In this document: piece by piece, positions 18,208 through 27,051 of the stretch
How positions within the stretch are numbered: the first letter of the stretch is position 1
Layout: each line of letters begins with the position of its first letter
Assembly: GCF_000024985.1 (NCBI RefSeq)
Contig: NC_013523.1
Span: 930,001-994,000, forward strand
Origin: Sphaerobacter thermophilus DSM 20745
GTDB lineage: Bacteria > Chloroflexota > Chloroflexia > Thermomicrobiales > Thermomicrobiaceae
DNA length: 64,000 nucleotides
Reading direction: 5' to 3'
Program-made: the position numbers and the translations under genes
Notes under the pieces: model-generated
Database searches by the model: none
What the model was told of the DNA's origin: nothing
The model's input: the letters and a program-made list of their open reading frames with translations, nothing else

Positions 18208-18906
18208 TCACCTCCCGTCGTGCGGCACGGACGAGTCGGACGGAGCAACCGGGGGCGCATGGTAAGCGTCGCGGGTGTCCCGACAGATGGCGCCATAGGT
18301 CCGCTGACTGAGCAGGGCCAGGCGAGCGGCGCGGCGCCAGCGGGGCAGGTCGGTGATCGGTTCGCCGGCGGCGTCGACGAGCACCGGGCCGGACTCCGGG
18401 AGCCCAATATCGCGTCGCCAGTGGCGAAGCGCGTCGAGCATCCGGCTGGAGAATGACCCGCTGTTGACCCGCGCGGCCAGATCGGCCATGTCGAGCGTGG
18501 CGATCTCTTCCTCGGCAAGCCCGCTTGCCTCAAGCTGGCTGAGGACGGTGAGCAGGCTGACGGTGTAGCTCCGGGTCCACAATTCACGGAGGCGGGTGGG
18601 GTCTTGCTCGACGTCGTCCCCGACCATCTCCCGCAGCTCCGCCTCCGGCAACAGCATGACCGGCTCCAGCTCGATCTCGGCCTGGAGGCCGTGGTCGGCG
18701 GCGAAGCGACGGATGCTGCGGGCGATGCCCGCCATGGCCAGCGGCCAGCAGTCCGGGGTACACGGCTGGATCCGAACCGTCAGGCGGTCCCCGGCGAGTG
18801 TGACGTCTCGGATGATCCCGAGCTCGCCGATGGTGAGGTTGACGGCGGGGTCGCGGATGCGCGCCGCGAGCTGCTGGCGGATCTGCTCAGCGTCGATGGC
18901 AGCCAC
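18208..18906 (-). CDS. MIP18/DUF59-like N-terminal domain protein
   Basis: A 232 aa protein. The first 75 residues (IRDPAVNLTIGELGIIRDV, then DRLTVRIQPCTPDCWPLAMA) resemble the MIP18/DUF59 fold used in Fe-S cluster assembly and PaaD-type proteins, with Cys49 and Cys53 near the usual cysteine. The remaining 150 residues are mostly helical and unrecognised. It is the first gene of a pair with the amidohydrolase, which suggests it may help mature or load metal on that enzyme. That is an inference. A promoter overlaps the end of the upstream methyltransferase gene. Confidence 0.6.
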   Translation of the reverse strand: MAAIDAEQIRQQLAARIRDPAVNLTIGELGIIRDVTLAGDRLTVRIQPCTPDCWPLAMAGIARSIRRFAADHGLQAEIELEPVMLLPEAELREMVGDDVEQDPTRLRELWTRSYTVSLLTVLSQLEASGLAEEEIATLDMADLAARVNSGSFSSRMLDALRHWRRDIGLPESGPVLVDAAGEPITDLPRWRRAARLALLSQRTYGAICRDTRDAYHAPPVAPSDSSVPHDGR

Positions 18907-18966
18907 GGGTCTGTCCCTTCCGGTGATCGAAGGGCGCGGCGTTTTGCGGCACTCGGATGTGTGGAC

Positions 18967-19950
18967 CTATTGTCTGCCTGTTGCCATCAGTTTGTCAAGA
19001 TCCCGTGCCGAACACTCGCCTGTTCGGTGCGCAACGACGAGGATTCGGCCGGCATGGCCGGTGAGCGCGGCCGCGGCGGAGAACGGGGTGAGCAGCGCGG
19101 TGAGCGCAGGGTGGAAGGCCGCGAAGGCGCGGTCGAGCCGGCCGCGACCCCAGCGGCGACGCGCCCACAGGCGCAGCCCCCAGGACCACTCCAGGCCGAG
19201 CCACTCGTGGCGAATCTCAGTCACGGTGAAGCCATGGCGGGCAAGGAGCGCGCCCAGGGTTGCGGGCGTGAACGCGTACAGGTGGCGGGGAACGTCGTAG
19301 CCGATCCAATTCTCCCTCCAGAACCGCGCTGCCCAGGAGGCCGCATTCGGGAGCCACAGGATGAGCGCGCCTCCGGGCCGGAGCACGCGGGTGATCTCCG
19401 CGAGCGTGGCCGAGGGAGAGGGGAGATGCTCGATGACGTGGGAGAGCAGGACCGCGTCCACGCTCGCTGCAGGAAGCTGGACGGTGTGGAGGTCGCCCTG
19501 GCGTACGTCGAGATCCCAGCGCTCGCGGGCGATCCGTACCGCCTGTGGGCTCGGCTCGATGCCGAGCACCTCCGGATTCCCACGGTCTCGGATGGCGCGC
19601 AGGAGGTCGCCGGTGCCGCAGCCCACGTCCAGCACCCGTGCCGGCGGCCCCAGGTAGCGCCACAGAGAAGCCACATCGCGCCGGCGCTGCCAGTCGCGCA
19701 CGCGGGCCGCGATCCCGCGCCGGGTGAAGGGCGCGTAATCCTCCGGGTAGAAGCGCGCCAGCTCCTCAGCCACAGGACGGGGATTGAGGTAGCGCAGGCC
19801 GCAGCGCCGGCAGCGGACCAGGCGGAAACGGTCGGGCGTGGTTCCCGCCAGGATGTCGTCGAGATCGAGCAGGGGCTCGGCGTCGTCAGCGCCGCAGAGG
19901 TCGCAAGCGACCTGTTCCAGCCGGACCGGGACGGTGACGTGGTCAGTCAC
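18967..19950 (-). CDS. Class I SAM-dependent methyltransferase with zinc-ribbon
   Basis: A 327 aa protein. N-terminal CDLCG...CRRCG is a zinc-binding ribbon, then VLDVGCGTGDLL (SAM motif I), GDLHTVQLPAASVDAVLLSHVIEHL, and RVLRPGGALILWLPN. C-terminal residues 250-300 are hydrophobic and may lie against the membrane. This is the layout of methyltransferases in glycan and secondary-lipid clusters. It overlaps the upstream GT2 gene by 8 bases and is co-transcribed with it. Confidence 0.85.
   Translation of the reverse strand: MTDHVTVPVRLEQVACDLCGADDAEPLLDLDDILAGTTPDRFRLVRCRRCGLRYLNPRPVAEELARFYPEDYAPFTRRGIAARVRDWQRRRDVASLWRYLGPPARVLDVGCGTGDLLRAIRDRGNPEVLGIEPSPQAVRIARERWDLDVRQGDLHTVQLPAASVDAVLLSHVIEHLPSPSATLAEITRVLRPGGALILWLPNAASWAARFWRENWIGYDVPRHLYAFTPATLGALLARHGFTVTEIRHEWLGLEWSWGLRLWARRRWGRGRLDRAFAAFHPALTALLTPFSAAAALTGHAGRILVVAHRTGECSARDLDKLMATGRQ
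18969..18998 (-). promoter_or_regulatory. Candidate promoter for the MIP18-like/amidohydrolase pair
   Basis: On the minus strand TTGACA (18993-18998), 18 bases, GACAAT (18969-18974). It overlaps the last codons of the upstream methyltransferase gene and lies about 63 bases before the start of the MIP18-like gene. Confidence 0.5.
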
Positions 19951-21007
19951 GAGGGATGTCTCTCCGTGCCGGGTCGAGCGGGGTGTCGTGGCGCAGGTGA
20001 CGACGGATGCTGAACTCGCGCTGGGCCGAGGTGTGGGCGATCATCTCGGCCAGGAGCCCGAAGACAACGAACTGCGCGCCGATGATCATCAGCAGCACGC
20101 CCAGCGTCAGAAGCGGCCGGTGGCCGATGGGGTTGCCCAGGAACCAGAGCGTGGCCAGGTAGGCGTTGATGCAGAAACCGACCAGCAGCGTGATCAGGCC
20201 GAACCAGCCGAAGAAGTGGAGCGGGCGGCGCCGGTACTGCGTCAGGAACAGAACCGTAAGCAGGTCGAAGAAGCCACGGAAGAAGCGGGCGGCACCGAAC
20301 TTGGAGCGGCCGAACTGTCGCGGCCGATGCCGCACCTGCACCTCGCGCACCCGGAATCCCCGGAAGTGGGCCAGCACCGGGATATAGCGGTGCAGCTCAC
20401 CGTAGAGGTGGATCTCGTCCAGGACCTCGGCGCGGTAGGCCTTCAGACCGCAGTTGAAGTCGTGGAGTCGGACCCCGGTCATGGCCCTGACCACGCGGTT
20501 GAAGACGGCCGACGGCAGGCGCTTGCTGGGTGGGTCGTGGCGCGGGTACTTCCAGCCGCTCACCAGGTCGGCGCCCTCCTCCAGCGTCGCGAGCAGGTGC
20601 GGGATCTCCGCCGGTACGTCCTGGAGGTCGGCGTCCAGGGTTACGACGGCGTCGCCACGCGCCGCGGCGAACCCGGCGGCGAGCGCGGCGGACTTGCCGA
20701 AGTTGCGTCGGAACTGGATCACCTGCACGCGCTCGTCGGCTGCGTGGAGCGCGCGGAGCACCCGGCTGGAGCCGTCGGTGCTGCCGTCGTCAACGAAGAT
20801 GATCTCGTAGGGCAGCCCCAGCGGGTCGAGCGCGTCCACGATTTCCTGGTAGAGGGGCCGCAGGCTCTCGGCCTCGTCCAGGAGCGGGACGACGACTGAG
20901 ACTGAGTTGATCGGCGGGTCGTCGTCGATGACCAGGGCAGGGCTGTCCGCCTCGACGGCCACCCGTGGTCGCCTGATCTCCTCGGTTCGACTGGCTGGAA
21001 TCTGCAT
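19943..21007 (-). CDS. Family 2 glycosyltransferase with C-terminal membrane anchor (DPM1/GtrB-like)
   Basis: A 354 aa polyprenyl-phosphate glycosyltransferase. SVVVPLLDEAESL, EIIFVDDGSTDGS and VVTLDADLQDVP form the GT-A nucleotide and metal site (D-x-D type). HRPRQFGRSKFG is the motif common to GtrB/ArnC/DPM enzymes. Two hydrophobic helices near the C-terminus (FFGWFGLITLLVGF and LLTLGVLLMIIGAQFVVFGLL) anchor it. The ATG at 21007 starts the conserved part, and the frame continues upstream as low-complexity sequence. It probably makes a polyprenyl-phosphate sugar for GT-C enzymes such as the one at 10887. Confidence 0.87.
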   Translation of the reverse strand: MQIPASRTEEIRRPRVAVEADSPALVIDDDPPINSVSVVVPLLDEAESLRPLYQEIVDALDPLGLPYEIIFVDDGSTDGSSRVLRALHAADERVQVIQFRRNFGKSAALAAGFAAARGDAVVTLDADLQDVPAEIPHLLATLEEGADLVSGWKYPRHDPPSKRLPSAVFNRVVRAMTGVRLHDFNCGLKAYRAEVLDEIHLYGELHRYIPVLAHFRGFRVREVQVRHRPRQFGRSKFGAARFFRGFFDLLTVLFLTQYRRRPLHFFGWFGLITLLVGFCINAYLATLWFLGNPIGHRPLLTLGVLLMIIGAQFVVFGLLAEMIAHTSAQREFSIRRHLRHDTPLDPARRDIPRD

Positions 21008-21144
21008 CAGCGCGCCCCCAGGACGACCCAATCCCCGGTCTTGGCGGCGGGAGCCTGCCGCGAGCGGTGCGTCCCCCAGCAGTGCCGGTATACACTCACC
21101 GGGTGGAGTGTAGCACGGTCGCACGGGGCAAGCGGAGGGCAGCG

Positions 21145-22317
21145 GTGGCCGGGGCTGCGGACAGGGCGAACGCTTGGGCCGCGGTGGTGGTGAACCGCGA
21201 TGCCGCGGTCTTCCTTGATGGCTGCCTTCGGGCGCTCTACGACGGCGCATGTCCTCCCACCGAAGTCGTGGTGGTCGATACCGGTTCGACCGACGATTCC
21301 GTGTCGGAGCTTGCCGGGTGGCCCCAGGTGATGGTGGAGGTCATCGGTCGCGACCTGGGGACGGCAGTCGCCGCGAACCGGGGGTTGGCGGTGACCGAGG
21401 CGCCGGTGGTGGCGGTCCTCGCGCCTGAGGTGGTGGTTGAAGCCGGGTTCGGGGAGGCGCTGGCCACGCTTTTCGAGGCGCAGCCGAATCTGGGCGCGGC
21501 GGCTGGGAAGATCATGGCGCCGGACGGCCAAACGCTGGTGAGCGCGGGCGGGGCTGTCGACGAGCCGACCATGATGGCGCGCCATCGTGGCCGCGGGCAG
21601 CCGGTCGAGGGCCGGTGGGACACGCCGGGGGAGGTCGCCTACGCACCGGCGAGCCTGATGGTGCTCCGGCGTCGCGCGGTCGAGGAAGTGGGTGGCTTCG
21701 ACGAAGCGTTCCCGCCTGGCGCCTACGCCGACGTCGACCTGTGCTACCGTCTGCGCGAGGCCGGGTGGCGTGTGCGCTACGACCCCTCCCTGCGGGCGAG
21801 CGGATTGCCGCCCGACACTCCCACGACATCGGGGCAAGTGGAGGACTGGCACCGCGGGCGCCTGCGCTTTGCGGTCAAGCACTTGCACGGTGAGGCGTGG
21901 TGGGGGCGGTTCGTACCGGCCGAGATCGAGCGGCTGCGCGGCGCGCTGCGCGGGACGGTGGAGCCGGATTGGCCCGCGGTGACCGGCGCCGGGGCGATCG
22001 AGGCGCTGGCACGGGCAGGCGCGCGGCCGCCCGGGCGGCCGCGCGGGCTGTTGGATGGTGAGCCGCTGGCCGCGTATGCGCGGGCGCTCGAGGCGCTGCG
22101 CGCGGCGTCCACAGCCCTGGAGGGTTCGGCACCGCGCTCCTGGCGGCGGTCGGGCGACAGAGAACGCGCGCGGGCGCAGCAGGCCTTCAACGAGGCGGTC
22201 GTCGCGGTACTGGAGGCGCAGGACCGCTTCAACCGGGAGGTGATCGCCGACGTGCTGCTCGCGCTCCTCGGCCTCGCCGCCCGGCCGGTGGTGGATGAGG
22301 ATGCCGGGGCGTCCTAG
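21145..22317 (+). CDS. Family 2 glycosyltransferase (rhamnosyltransferase-like)
   Basis: A 390 aa enzyme. AAVVVNRDAAVFLDGCL, VVVVDTGSTDDSV and PASLMVLRRRAVEEVGGFDEAF...DVDLCYRLREAGW are the successive GT-A motifs. The last is the acceptor/metal region of WbbL-like rhamnosyltransferases. The C-terminal 150 residues are helical and variable. GTG 21145 has GGAGGG 6 bases upstream. It is divergent from the DPM1-like gene, and its stop overlaps the stop of the convergent O-methyltransferase gene by 4 bases. Confidence 0.83.
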   Translation: MAGAADRANAWAAVVVNRDAAVFLDGCLRALYDGACPPTEVVVVDTGSTDDSVSELAGWPQVMVEVIGRDLGTAVAANRGLAVTEAPVVAVLAPEVVVEAGFGEALATLFEAQPNLGAAAGKIMAPDGQTLVSAGGAVDEPTMMARHRGRGQPVEGRWDTPGEVAYAPASLMVLRRRAVEEVGGFDEAFPPGAYADVDLCYRLREAGWRVRYDPSLRASGLPPDTPTTSGQVEDWHRGRLRFAVKHLHGEAWWGRFVPAEIERLRGALRGTVEPDWPAVTGAGAIEALARAGARPPGRPRGLLDGEPLAAYARALEALRAASTALEGSAPRSWRRSGDRERARAQQAFNEAVVAVLEAQDRFNREVIADVLLALLGLAARPVVDEDAGAS

Positions 22318-23339
22318 GCCGGTGCCCGGGCGATGAGCAGAATCCCGGTGGCGGGTGCGGGCAGGTCCAGCGTCTCGACCTCCGTGAACCCGGCCTCGCG
22401 CAGCCAGTCGGCCGTGTCCGCCACCTCGTGGGCAGCGCCGCCGCGCGTCGACAGGAGCATCTGCAGGTCGAAAAGCGCGCCGTTGAGCGACGGCTCGCCG
22501 CGGCGGCCGGCGTGGTGGCTGCGCACAGCGGCGACACCACCCGGTGCGAGGGCGTCCCGCACCGTCCGGAGAAGCCGGACGCTTCCCTCACGGTCCTCCC
22601 CAACGAGCACGCCGAAGACGAGTGCCAGGTCGTAGCCGGTGCCGAGCGGGTCCTGGTGGAAGTCGCCCGCGACGACGGAGACGCGGTCGCCAACGCCTGA
22701 TGCGGCGACGATCTCGCGCGTTACCTCGATGACCGGCGGCAGGTCGAAGACCGTGGCTTCGAGATCAGGGAAGCGGCGGGCGAGGTCGATGCTGTAGCCG
22801 CCGTGGCCACCGCCGACGTCGATCACCCGGGCCGGACGGCCGAGCCCTTCGATGAACGGGGTTAGCGCGGCAGTGATCCCGGGTGCCGCGATGCGGGCGG
22901 TGTCGTAGAGGGCCAGGGTGAAGTCGCGCACCCAGTTCGGGTCTTGCTCTTCCTGCAGGCTGGCTGCGGGACGGCCACCGATTTTCACGGCGTCGGTCAG
23001 GTGCGCCCATCGGCGGTAGAAAGCCGCCTCACGGCGAGCGAAGTTGAGCACCGAGGACGCGCCGCCGCTGGTCAGTGTGTCGGCGGCCAGCGGTGTCAGG
23101 CGGTACGTATCGCCGTCTTGTTCAACGAGTCCGAGGAAGCGGGCGGCGTTCAGGAAACGTGCGGTGGCGCCCGGATCGGCGCCGATGGCGTCGGCTACGG
23201 CTTCGGCTGACAGCGGGCCGTCGGCCAGCGCGTCGCCGATCCCCAGTTCGGCGAAGCTGATGAGGACGCGAGCCTCGCGGTAGCCGCGCAGCAGATCCAT
23301 GATGCGGCGCGAATGGTCGAAGGGTGTCGCCTGCTCCAT
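22314..23339 (-). CDS. O-methyltransferase (acetylserotonin O-methyltransferase-like)
   Basis: A 341 aa protein with the two-part plan of plant-type small-molecule O-methyltransferases. A dimerisation winged helix covers about residues 10-95 (LISFAELGIGDAL...LNAARFLGLVEQDGDTYRLTPLA). The SAM domain follows, with VIDVGGGHGGYSIDLARRFPDL, VFDLPPVIE and RVSVVAGDFHQDPL. GGGGAGG lies 5 bases before the ATG at 23339. The usual catalytic His/Glu region reads SHHAGRRGE. The substrate is unknown. Confidence 0.82.
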   Translation of the reverse strand: MEQATPFDHSRRIMDLLRGYREARVLISFAELGIGDALADGPLSAEAVADAIGADPGATARFLNAARFLGLVEQDGDTYRLTPLAADTLTSGGASSVLNFARREAAFYRRWAHLTDAVKIGGRPAASLQEEQDPNWVRDFTLALYDTARIAAPGITAALTPFIEGLGRPARVIDVGGGHGGYSIDLARRFPDLEATVFDLPPVIEVTREIVAASGVGDRVSVVAGDFHQDPLGTGYDLALVFGVLVGEDREGSVRLLRTVRDALAPGGVAAVRSHHAGRRGEPSLNGALFDLQMLLSTRGGAAHEVADTADWLREAGFTEVETLDLPAPATGILLIARAPA

Positions 23340-23463
23340 CGGTGCCTCCCCTCGTACGGGTGCCACCCCGCCTGCCCTCGGGCCGGGTGAGCCGGCCTGC
23401 GGCTAGTGTACTCGCACGGCGGGCGGGCGGCGTATGAATCGTGGCACCTGGAAGCACCGATGG

Positions 23464-23493
23464 TTGACAGTCTTTGGTACTTGTGACTATTAT
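23464..23493 (+). promoter_or_regulatory. Promoter with embedded dyad before the NrtR-like gene
   Basis: TTGACA (23464-23469), 18 bases, TATTAT (23488-23493). The spacer holds a spaced dyad, AGTC-N4-GTAC-N4-GACT (23469-23488), whose outer and central tetranucleotides are symmetric. A regulator binding here would block the promoter. The NrtR-like product of the next gene is the obvious candidate. Confidence 0.6.
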
Positions 23494-23526
23494 ACGCGGG
23501 ACGGCCTGAGGGAGGGCGCGGTCGAC

Positions 23527-24225
23527 ATGCGCGGCGACCTGTTACTGACGGTGGACATCGCTTGCTTTGCCCTGGTCGAGCGGGAGTTGCAGATCCTGCT
23601 GGTCCGGCGGTTGGAGGCGCCCTTCGCCGGTGCCTGGGCGCTCCCGGGCGGGCCGGTGCGGGCGGACGAGCCGCTGGATGAAGCCGCGCAGCGCATTCTG
23701 GTCGACACCACCGGGCTCTGGGGCGTGTACCTGGAGCAGCTCTACACCTTCGGCGACCCGGGCCGCGACCCACGCGGCCGGGCCATCTCAGTGGCGTACT
23801 ACGCGATCCTCCAACCGGGGGCCGCGGGGCACCCGCCGCGCCGGGCAACGCGACCGGGCAAGGGGGTTGCGGAGGCCGCCTGGTTCCCAATCGACGCGCT
23901 GCCGGGCCCGCTTGCCCTCGACCACGGGCGTATCGCCTCCTACGCCCGTTGGCGTCTGGCGCAGAAGATCAACTACACGCCGCTCGCCTTCTACCTGCTG
24001 CCCGAGCGGTTCACGATGGCCGACCTGCGTGCCGTGCACGAGGCGGTGGCGGGCGAGCGGTACGATCCCAGCAACTTCGCGCGACAGATGCTGGCTCGCT
24101 GGGATCTTGCGCCCTTGCCGGGCGTGCGCGACCGACGCTCGCGACGGCCGGCGCGGCTCTTCCACTACATCGGCGCCCGGGAGATCCCCGGGCCGCCGGA
24201 CAAACAGGATGGAAAGGATGCGTGA
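23527..24225 (+). CDS. nrtR: NrtR-like Nudix-domain transcriptional regulator of NAD synthesis
   Basis: A 232 aa protein. An N-terminal Nudix fold (LLLTVDIACFALVERELQILLV, WALPGGPV) has a broken Nudix box: the normal REUxEExGU reads QRILVDTTGL, so hydrolysis is unlikely and ligand sensing likely. The C-terminal winged helix (KINYTPLAFYLLPERFTMADLRAVHEAVAGERYDPSNFARQML) binds DNA. This is the NrtR layout, a repressor that senses ADP-ribose or related NAD products. nadA follows 85 bases downstream, which supports the assignment. ATG 23527 is used. The reading frame is open further upstream through the promoter. Confidence 0.82.
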   Translation: MRGDLLLTVDIACFALVERELQILLVRRLEAPFAGAWALPGGPVRADEPLDEAAQRILVDTTGLWGVYLEQLYTFGDPGRDPRGRAISVAYYAILQPGAAGHPPRRATRPGKGVAEAAWFPIDALPGPLALDHGRIASYARWRLAQKINYTPLAFYLLPERFTMADLRAVHEAVAGERYDPSNFARQMLARWDLAPLPGVRDRRSRRPARLFHYIGAREIPGPPDKQDGKDA

Positions 24226-24310
24226 GCGCCGGGGTGCCCGGCGTGGACGTGATTCGTGGTGAGTGGGGTGCCGGGAGCGGAACGCCGCCGGCACCGGAAG
24301 GAAATACTTG

Positions 24311-25321
24311 ATGAGCACCCTGAGCCTCGTTGACAGCCCCGTGATCGCGGGCAACGGCACGGAATCTCCGTCGGACACGTCCGCGCTGGTGGCCGAGATC
24401 GACCGGCTGCGCCGGGAGCGAAACGCCGTCATCCTGGCACACAGTTACCAGATTCCCGAGATCCAGGACCTGGCCGACTTTGTGGGCGACTCGCTCGGCC
24501 TGTCGCGCCAGGCGGCGACGACGGACGCCGAGGTGATCGTCTTCTGTGGCGTGCACTTCATGGCCGAGACCGCGGCGATCCTCAGCCCGGACAAGACAGT
24601 GCTGCTGCCCGATCTCGAAGCCGGCTGCTCGCTGGCTGCCAGCATCACCGCAGACCAACTGCGCGCCTGGAAGGCCGAGCACCCGGGCGCAGTGGTCGTC
24701 TCCTACGTGAACACGACCGCCGAGGTGAAGGCCGAGAGCGACTACTGCTGCACCTCAGCGAACGCGGTCGACATCGTCCGGAGCATCCCGGAGGACCAGG
24801 AGATCCTGTTCCTTCCCGATCTGTTCCTCGGCGAATGGGTGCGGCGCGCCACCGGCCGAGACAACATCCACCTGTGGCTCGGCGAGTGCCACGTTCATGC
24901 CGGGATCATGGCCGAGGACGTGGAGCGGGCACGCGAGGCCCATCCGGATGCGGAACTGTTGGTGCACCCCGAGTGCGCCTGCGGCTCGCGTTGCCTCCTC
25001 GATCTCCAGGCGGGGCGGCTCGACTCCCGGCGGACCCACGTCCTCTCGACCGAGGGCATGGTGCGCCACGCCGCGGCCTCCGATGCCGGCTCGTTCCTGG
25101 TCGCGACTGAGACCGGGGTGCTGCACCGGCTCCGCCGGCTGGCACCGGGCAAGCAGTTCTATCCGGTGCGTGAGGCTGCCGTGTGCAACTACATGAAGAT
25201 GATCACGCTGGAGAAGGTGTACCGCTCGCTGCGCGACATGGTCTACCCGATCACCGTCCCGCCGGAAATCGCGGAGCGCGCTCGCGTCGCCATCGACCGC
25301 ATGATCGCGGTCGGGCGCTAA
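24311..25321 (+). CDS. nadA: Quinolinate synthase
   Basis: A 336 aa [4Fe-4S] enzyme that condenses iminoaspartate with dihydroxyacetone phosphate to quinolinate, the first ring of NAD. Three cysteines match the cluster ligands in position and spacing: Cys106 (LEAGCSLA), Cys193 (GECHVHAG) and Cys292 (VCNYMK). Other motifs are ILAHSYQIPEIQDLADFVGDS and YVNTTAEVKAESDYCCTS. ATG 24311 has GGAAGGAA about 8 bases upstream. It is downstream of the NrtR-like regulator. nadB and nadC are not in the window. Confidence 0.95.
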   Translation: MSTLSLVDSPVIAGNGTESPSDTSALVAEIDRLRRERNAVILAHSYQIPEIQDLADFVGDSLGLSRQAATTDAEVIVFCGVHFMAETAAILSPDKTVLLPDLEAGCSLAASITADQLRAWKAEHPGAVVVSYVNTTAEVKAESDYCCTSANAVDIVRSIPEDQEILFLPDLFLGEWVRRATGRDNIHLWLGECHVHAGIMAEDVERAREAHPDAELLVHPECACGSRCLLDLQAGRLDSRRTHVLSTEGMVRHAAASDAGSFLVATETGVLHRLRRLAPGKQFYPVREAAVCNYMKMITLEKVYRSLRDMVYPITVPPEIAERARVAIDRMIAVGR

Positions 25322-25334
25322 CGCTGACGGATCC

Positions 25335-25360
25335 GGGGCCGTCGGCCGGCCGACGGCCCC
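25335..25360. terminator. 26-bp perfect palindrome terminator
   Basis: GGGGCCGTCGGCC followed directly by GGCCGACGGCCCC. It lies 13 bases after the nadA stop and 9 bases from the end of the convergent next gene, so it serves both. Confidence 0.75.
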
Positions 25361-25369
25361 GAAACCGCG

Positions 25370-25753
25370 TTACTCCGGCACGAACTCCGGTCGATCCAGC
25401 ACCATGCCGTCGAGTTCGTGGCGCGAGGCCGTCAGCCGTACCGTCTCGGCCTCGATATCGCCGATCAGGCGTGAGGGAAGAAAGAGGTCGCCGCGGAACG
25501 GGCCGCGGTCGACGTGGACGAAGATCTCCCAGTGATACGGTTCGTCCTGGTTGAGGCCGACCGGTTGGTAAACCCGTCTGACTGTCCCTAGCTTTTCCCC
25601 GGTCCGGGTGACCACGCGCATTCCGGGCTGGAGCTGCGCCGTGAGCTGGTCGGGGTCGAAGAGGATGAAGTCCGCATCCCAGCGGTGGGCGTGTGCTTCC
25701 ATCTCCCGCTGGATCTGCTGCCAGTCGTTCTCGCTGCCGGGTAGGTGATCCAC
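25370..25753 (-). CDS. PRC-barrel/DUF2171-like small protein
   Basis: A 127 aa protein. An N-terminal helix (WQQIQREMEAHAHRW) is followed by a small beta barrel: LQPGMRVVTRTGEKLGTVRRVYQPV, YHWEIFVHVDRG, DLFLPSRLIGDIEAETVRLTA. The pattern 'set value, tag, strand, then LPSRLI' is like PRC-barrel and DUF2171 proteins, which bind RNA or membranes or act as stress proteins. Its function is unknown. It is a single gene bounded by the palindrome terminator. Confidence 0.55.
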   Translation of the reverse strand: MDHLPGSENDWQQIQREMEAHAHRWDADFILFDPDQLTAQLQPGMRVVTRTGEKLGTVRRVYQPVGLNQDEPYHWEIFVHVDRGPFRGDLFLPSRLIGDIEAETVRLTASRHELDGMVLDRPEFVPE

Positions 25754-25917
25754 GGGTTCCAGTCCTTCCCCGGTTCCCTGCCGAGCCGATGCCCGATCTC
25801 TGAGGCACGTCCGGTGCCAGGCCGACCCTCAGCGGCGCCGGTACGTGGCGCCGGTCCTGCGGTTGGCGCTTTGAACCCGGGAGCAGCCCGGACAGGGTGG
25901 ACGCGAAGGAGGTCGGG

Positions 25918-26361
25918 GTGAAGGCACAGTTGATCCAGGAGGACGGCGGGAAGACCTACGCGGTGATCTTCGACAGCGGGGACGAGGTATTCGAGGGGTT
26001 GACCGAGTTCGCCCGCGAGCAGGGTTTGACCGCAGCCCACTTCACCGGCGTCGGCGCGTTCAGTGACGTGGTGCTGGGCTTCTTCGACCTGGACAAGAAG
26101 GACTACGAGCAGATCCCGATTGAGGAGCAGGTCGAAGTCCTCTCCCTGGTCGGGGACATCGCACTTGACCCTGTAGAGGGTGGCGGACCGAAAGTCCATG
26201 CCCATGTCGTTGTCGGGAAGCGGGACGGCACGGCCTACGGCGGGCATCTTCTCGGCGGGCACGTGCGGCCGACACTCGAAGTGATCGTTGAGGAGGCGCC
26301 AGGGCACCTCCGCCGCAAGCCTGACCCGACGACCGGGCTCACCCTGATCGACCTCCCGTGA
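25918..26361 (+). CDS. PPC (DUF296) domain DNA-binding-like protein
   Basis: A 147 aa protein made of one plants-and-prokaryotes-conserved (PPC) domain. TYAVIFDSGDEVFEGLTEFAREQGLTAAHFTGVGAFSDVVLGFFD and VHAHVVVGKRDGTAYGGHLLGG-type segments, with the paired histidines of the trimer metal site, are visible. Bacterial members are often single-domain trimers of unknown role. GTG 25918 has AAGGAGG at 5 bases. The frame's earlier ATG/GTG at 25897 is inferior. Confidence 0.82.
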   Translation: MKAQLIQEDGGKTYAVIFDSGDEVFEGLTEFAREQGLTAAHFTGVGAFSDVVLGFFDLDKKDYEQIPIEEQVEVLSLVGDIALDPVEGGGPKVHAHVVVGKRDGTAYGGHLLGGHVRPTLEVIVEEAPGHLRRKPDPTTGLTLIDLP

Positions 26362-26457
26362 GCGCTGCGGAGCTGCTCGACGCGAGGGCGGGCGAGCACC
26401 GCCACCGCAGGGTTCCTCACGCGTGCATCTGTTCGTAGGCCGCGCGGAAGATCGGGC

Positions 26458-27051
26458 ATGCCGGTGACCGACGATCGGGTCGATCTACAGCCTGTGGGAA
26501 CCCCAATCGGGCGCCTCTATACCTGGTGGCGGGGTGATCCTCTGCCCGACCTCCCGCCGGTTCCGGGGCTAGTCATCGAACCGGCGACCGACCTTGCGGC
26601 GCTCGCGGCAGTTGCGGAGCGCAGCCCTGCGGTGCTCCGCGCTCGGATGGAGGAGGGCCATACGCCGTACCTGGCGTGGCTCGACGGGACGCCGGTGGCG
26701 AGTGGCTGGTCAGCGACGCGCGAGGCAGCAATCGGTGAGCTCGGTCTGGTCTTCGCGCTGCCACGCGGCAACCGCTACCTCTGGGACTTCGTGACGCTCC
26801 CGCCCTGGCGGGGGCGTGGGATCTACCCCCGCATCCTGCAGAAGATCCTGCGGAGCGAGGCGACGGCAGCGCGCTTCTGGGTGGGCCACGACCTCGATAA
26901 TGTGGCCTCAGCGCGTGGCATCCTCAAGGCGGGTTTCTATACAGTGGGCGAGGTCACGCGGCTGCGCAATGCGGGCCTTGGATTTGTCCCGCGAGGTCTC
27001 ATCGAGCGCGGCCCGGTGGCCGCTGCCCTCCTCGGCATCCCGATCCTCTAG
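26458..27051 (+). CDS. GNAT-family N-acetyltransferase
   Basis: A 197 aa protein. The C-terminal half holds the acetyl-CoA site, WDFVTLPPWRGRGIYPRIL (motif A, R-G-x-G variant), followed by SARGILKAGFYTVGEV (motif B). The N-terminal 50 residues contain WWRGDPLPDLPPVPG of unknown role. No partner gene indicates the substrate. Confidence 0.75.
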   Translation: MPVTDDRVDLQPVGTPIGRLYTWWRGDPLPDLPPVPGLVIEPATDLAALAAVAERSPAVLRARMEEGHTPYLAWLDGTPVASGWSATREAAIGELGLVFALPRGNRYLWDFVTLPPWRGRGIYPRILQKILRSEATAARFWVGHDLDNVASARGILKAGFYTVGEVTRLRNAGLGFVPRGLIERGPVAAALLGIPIL

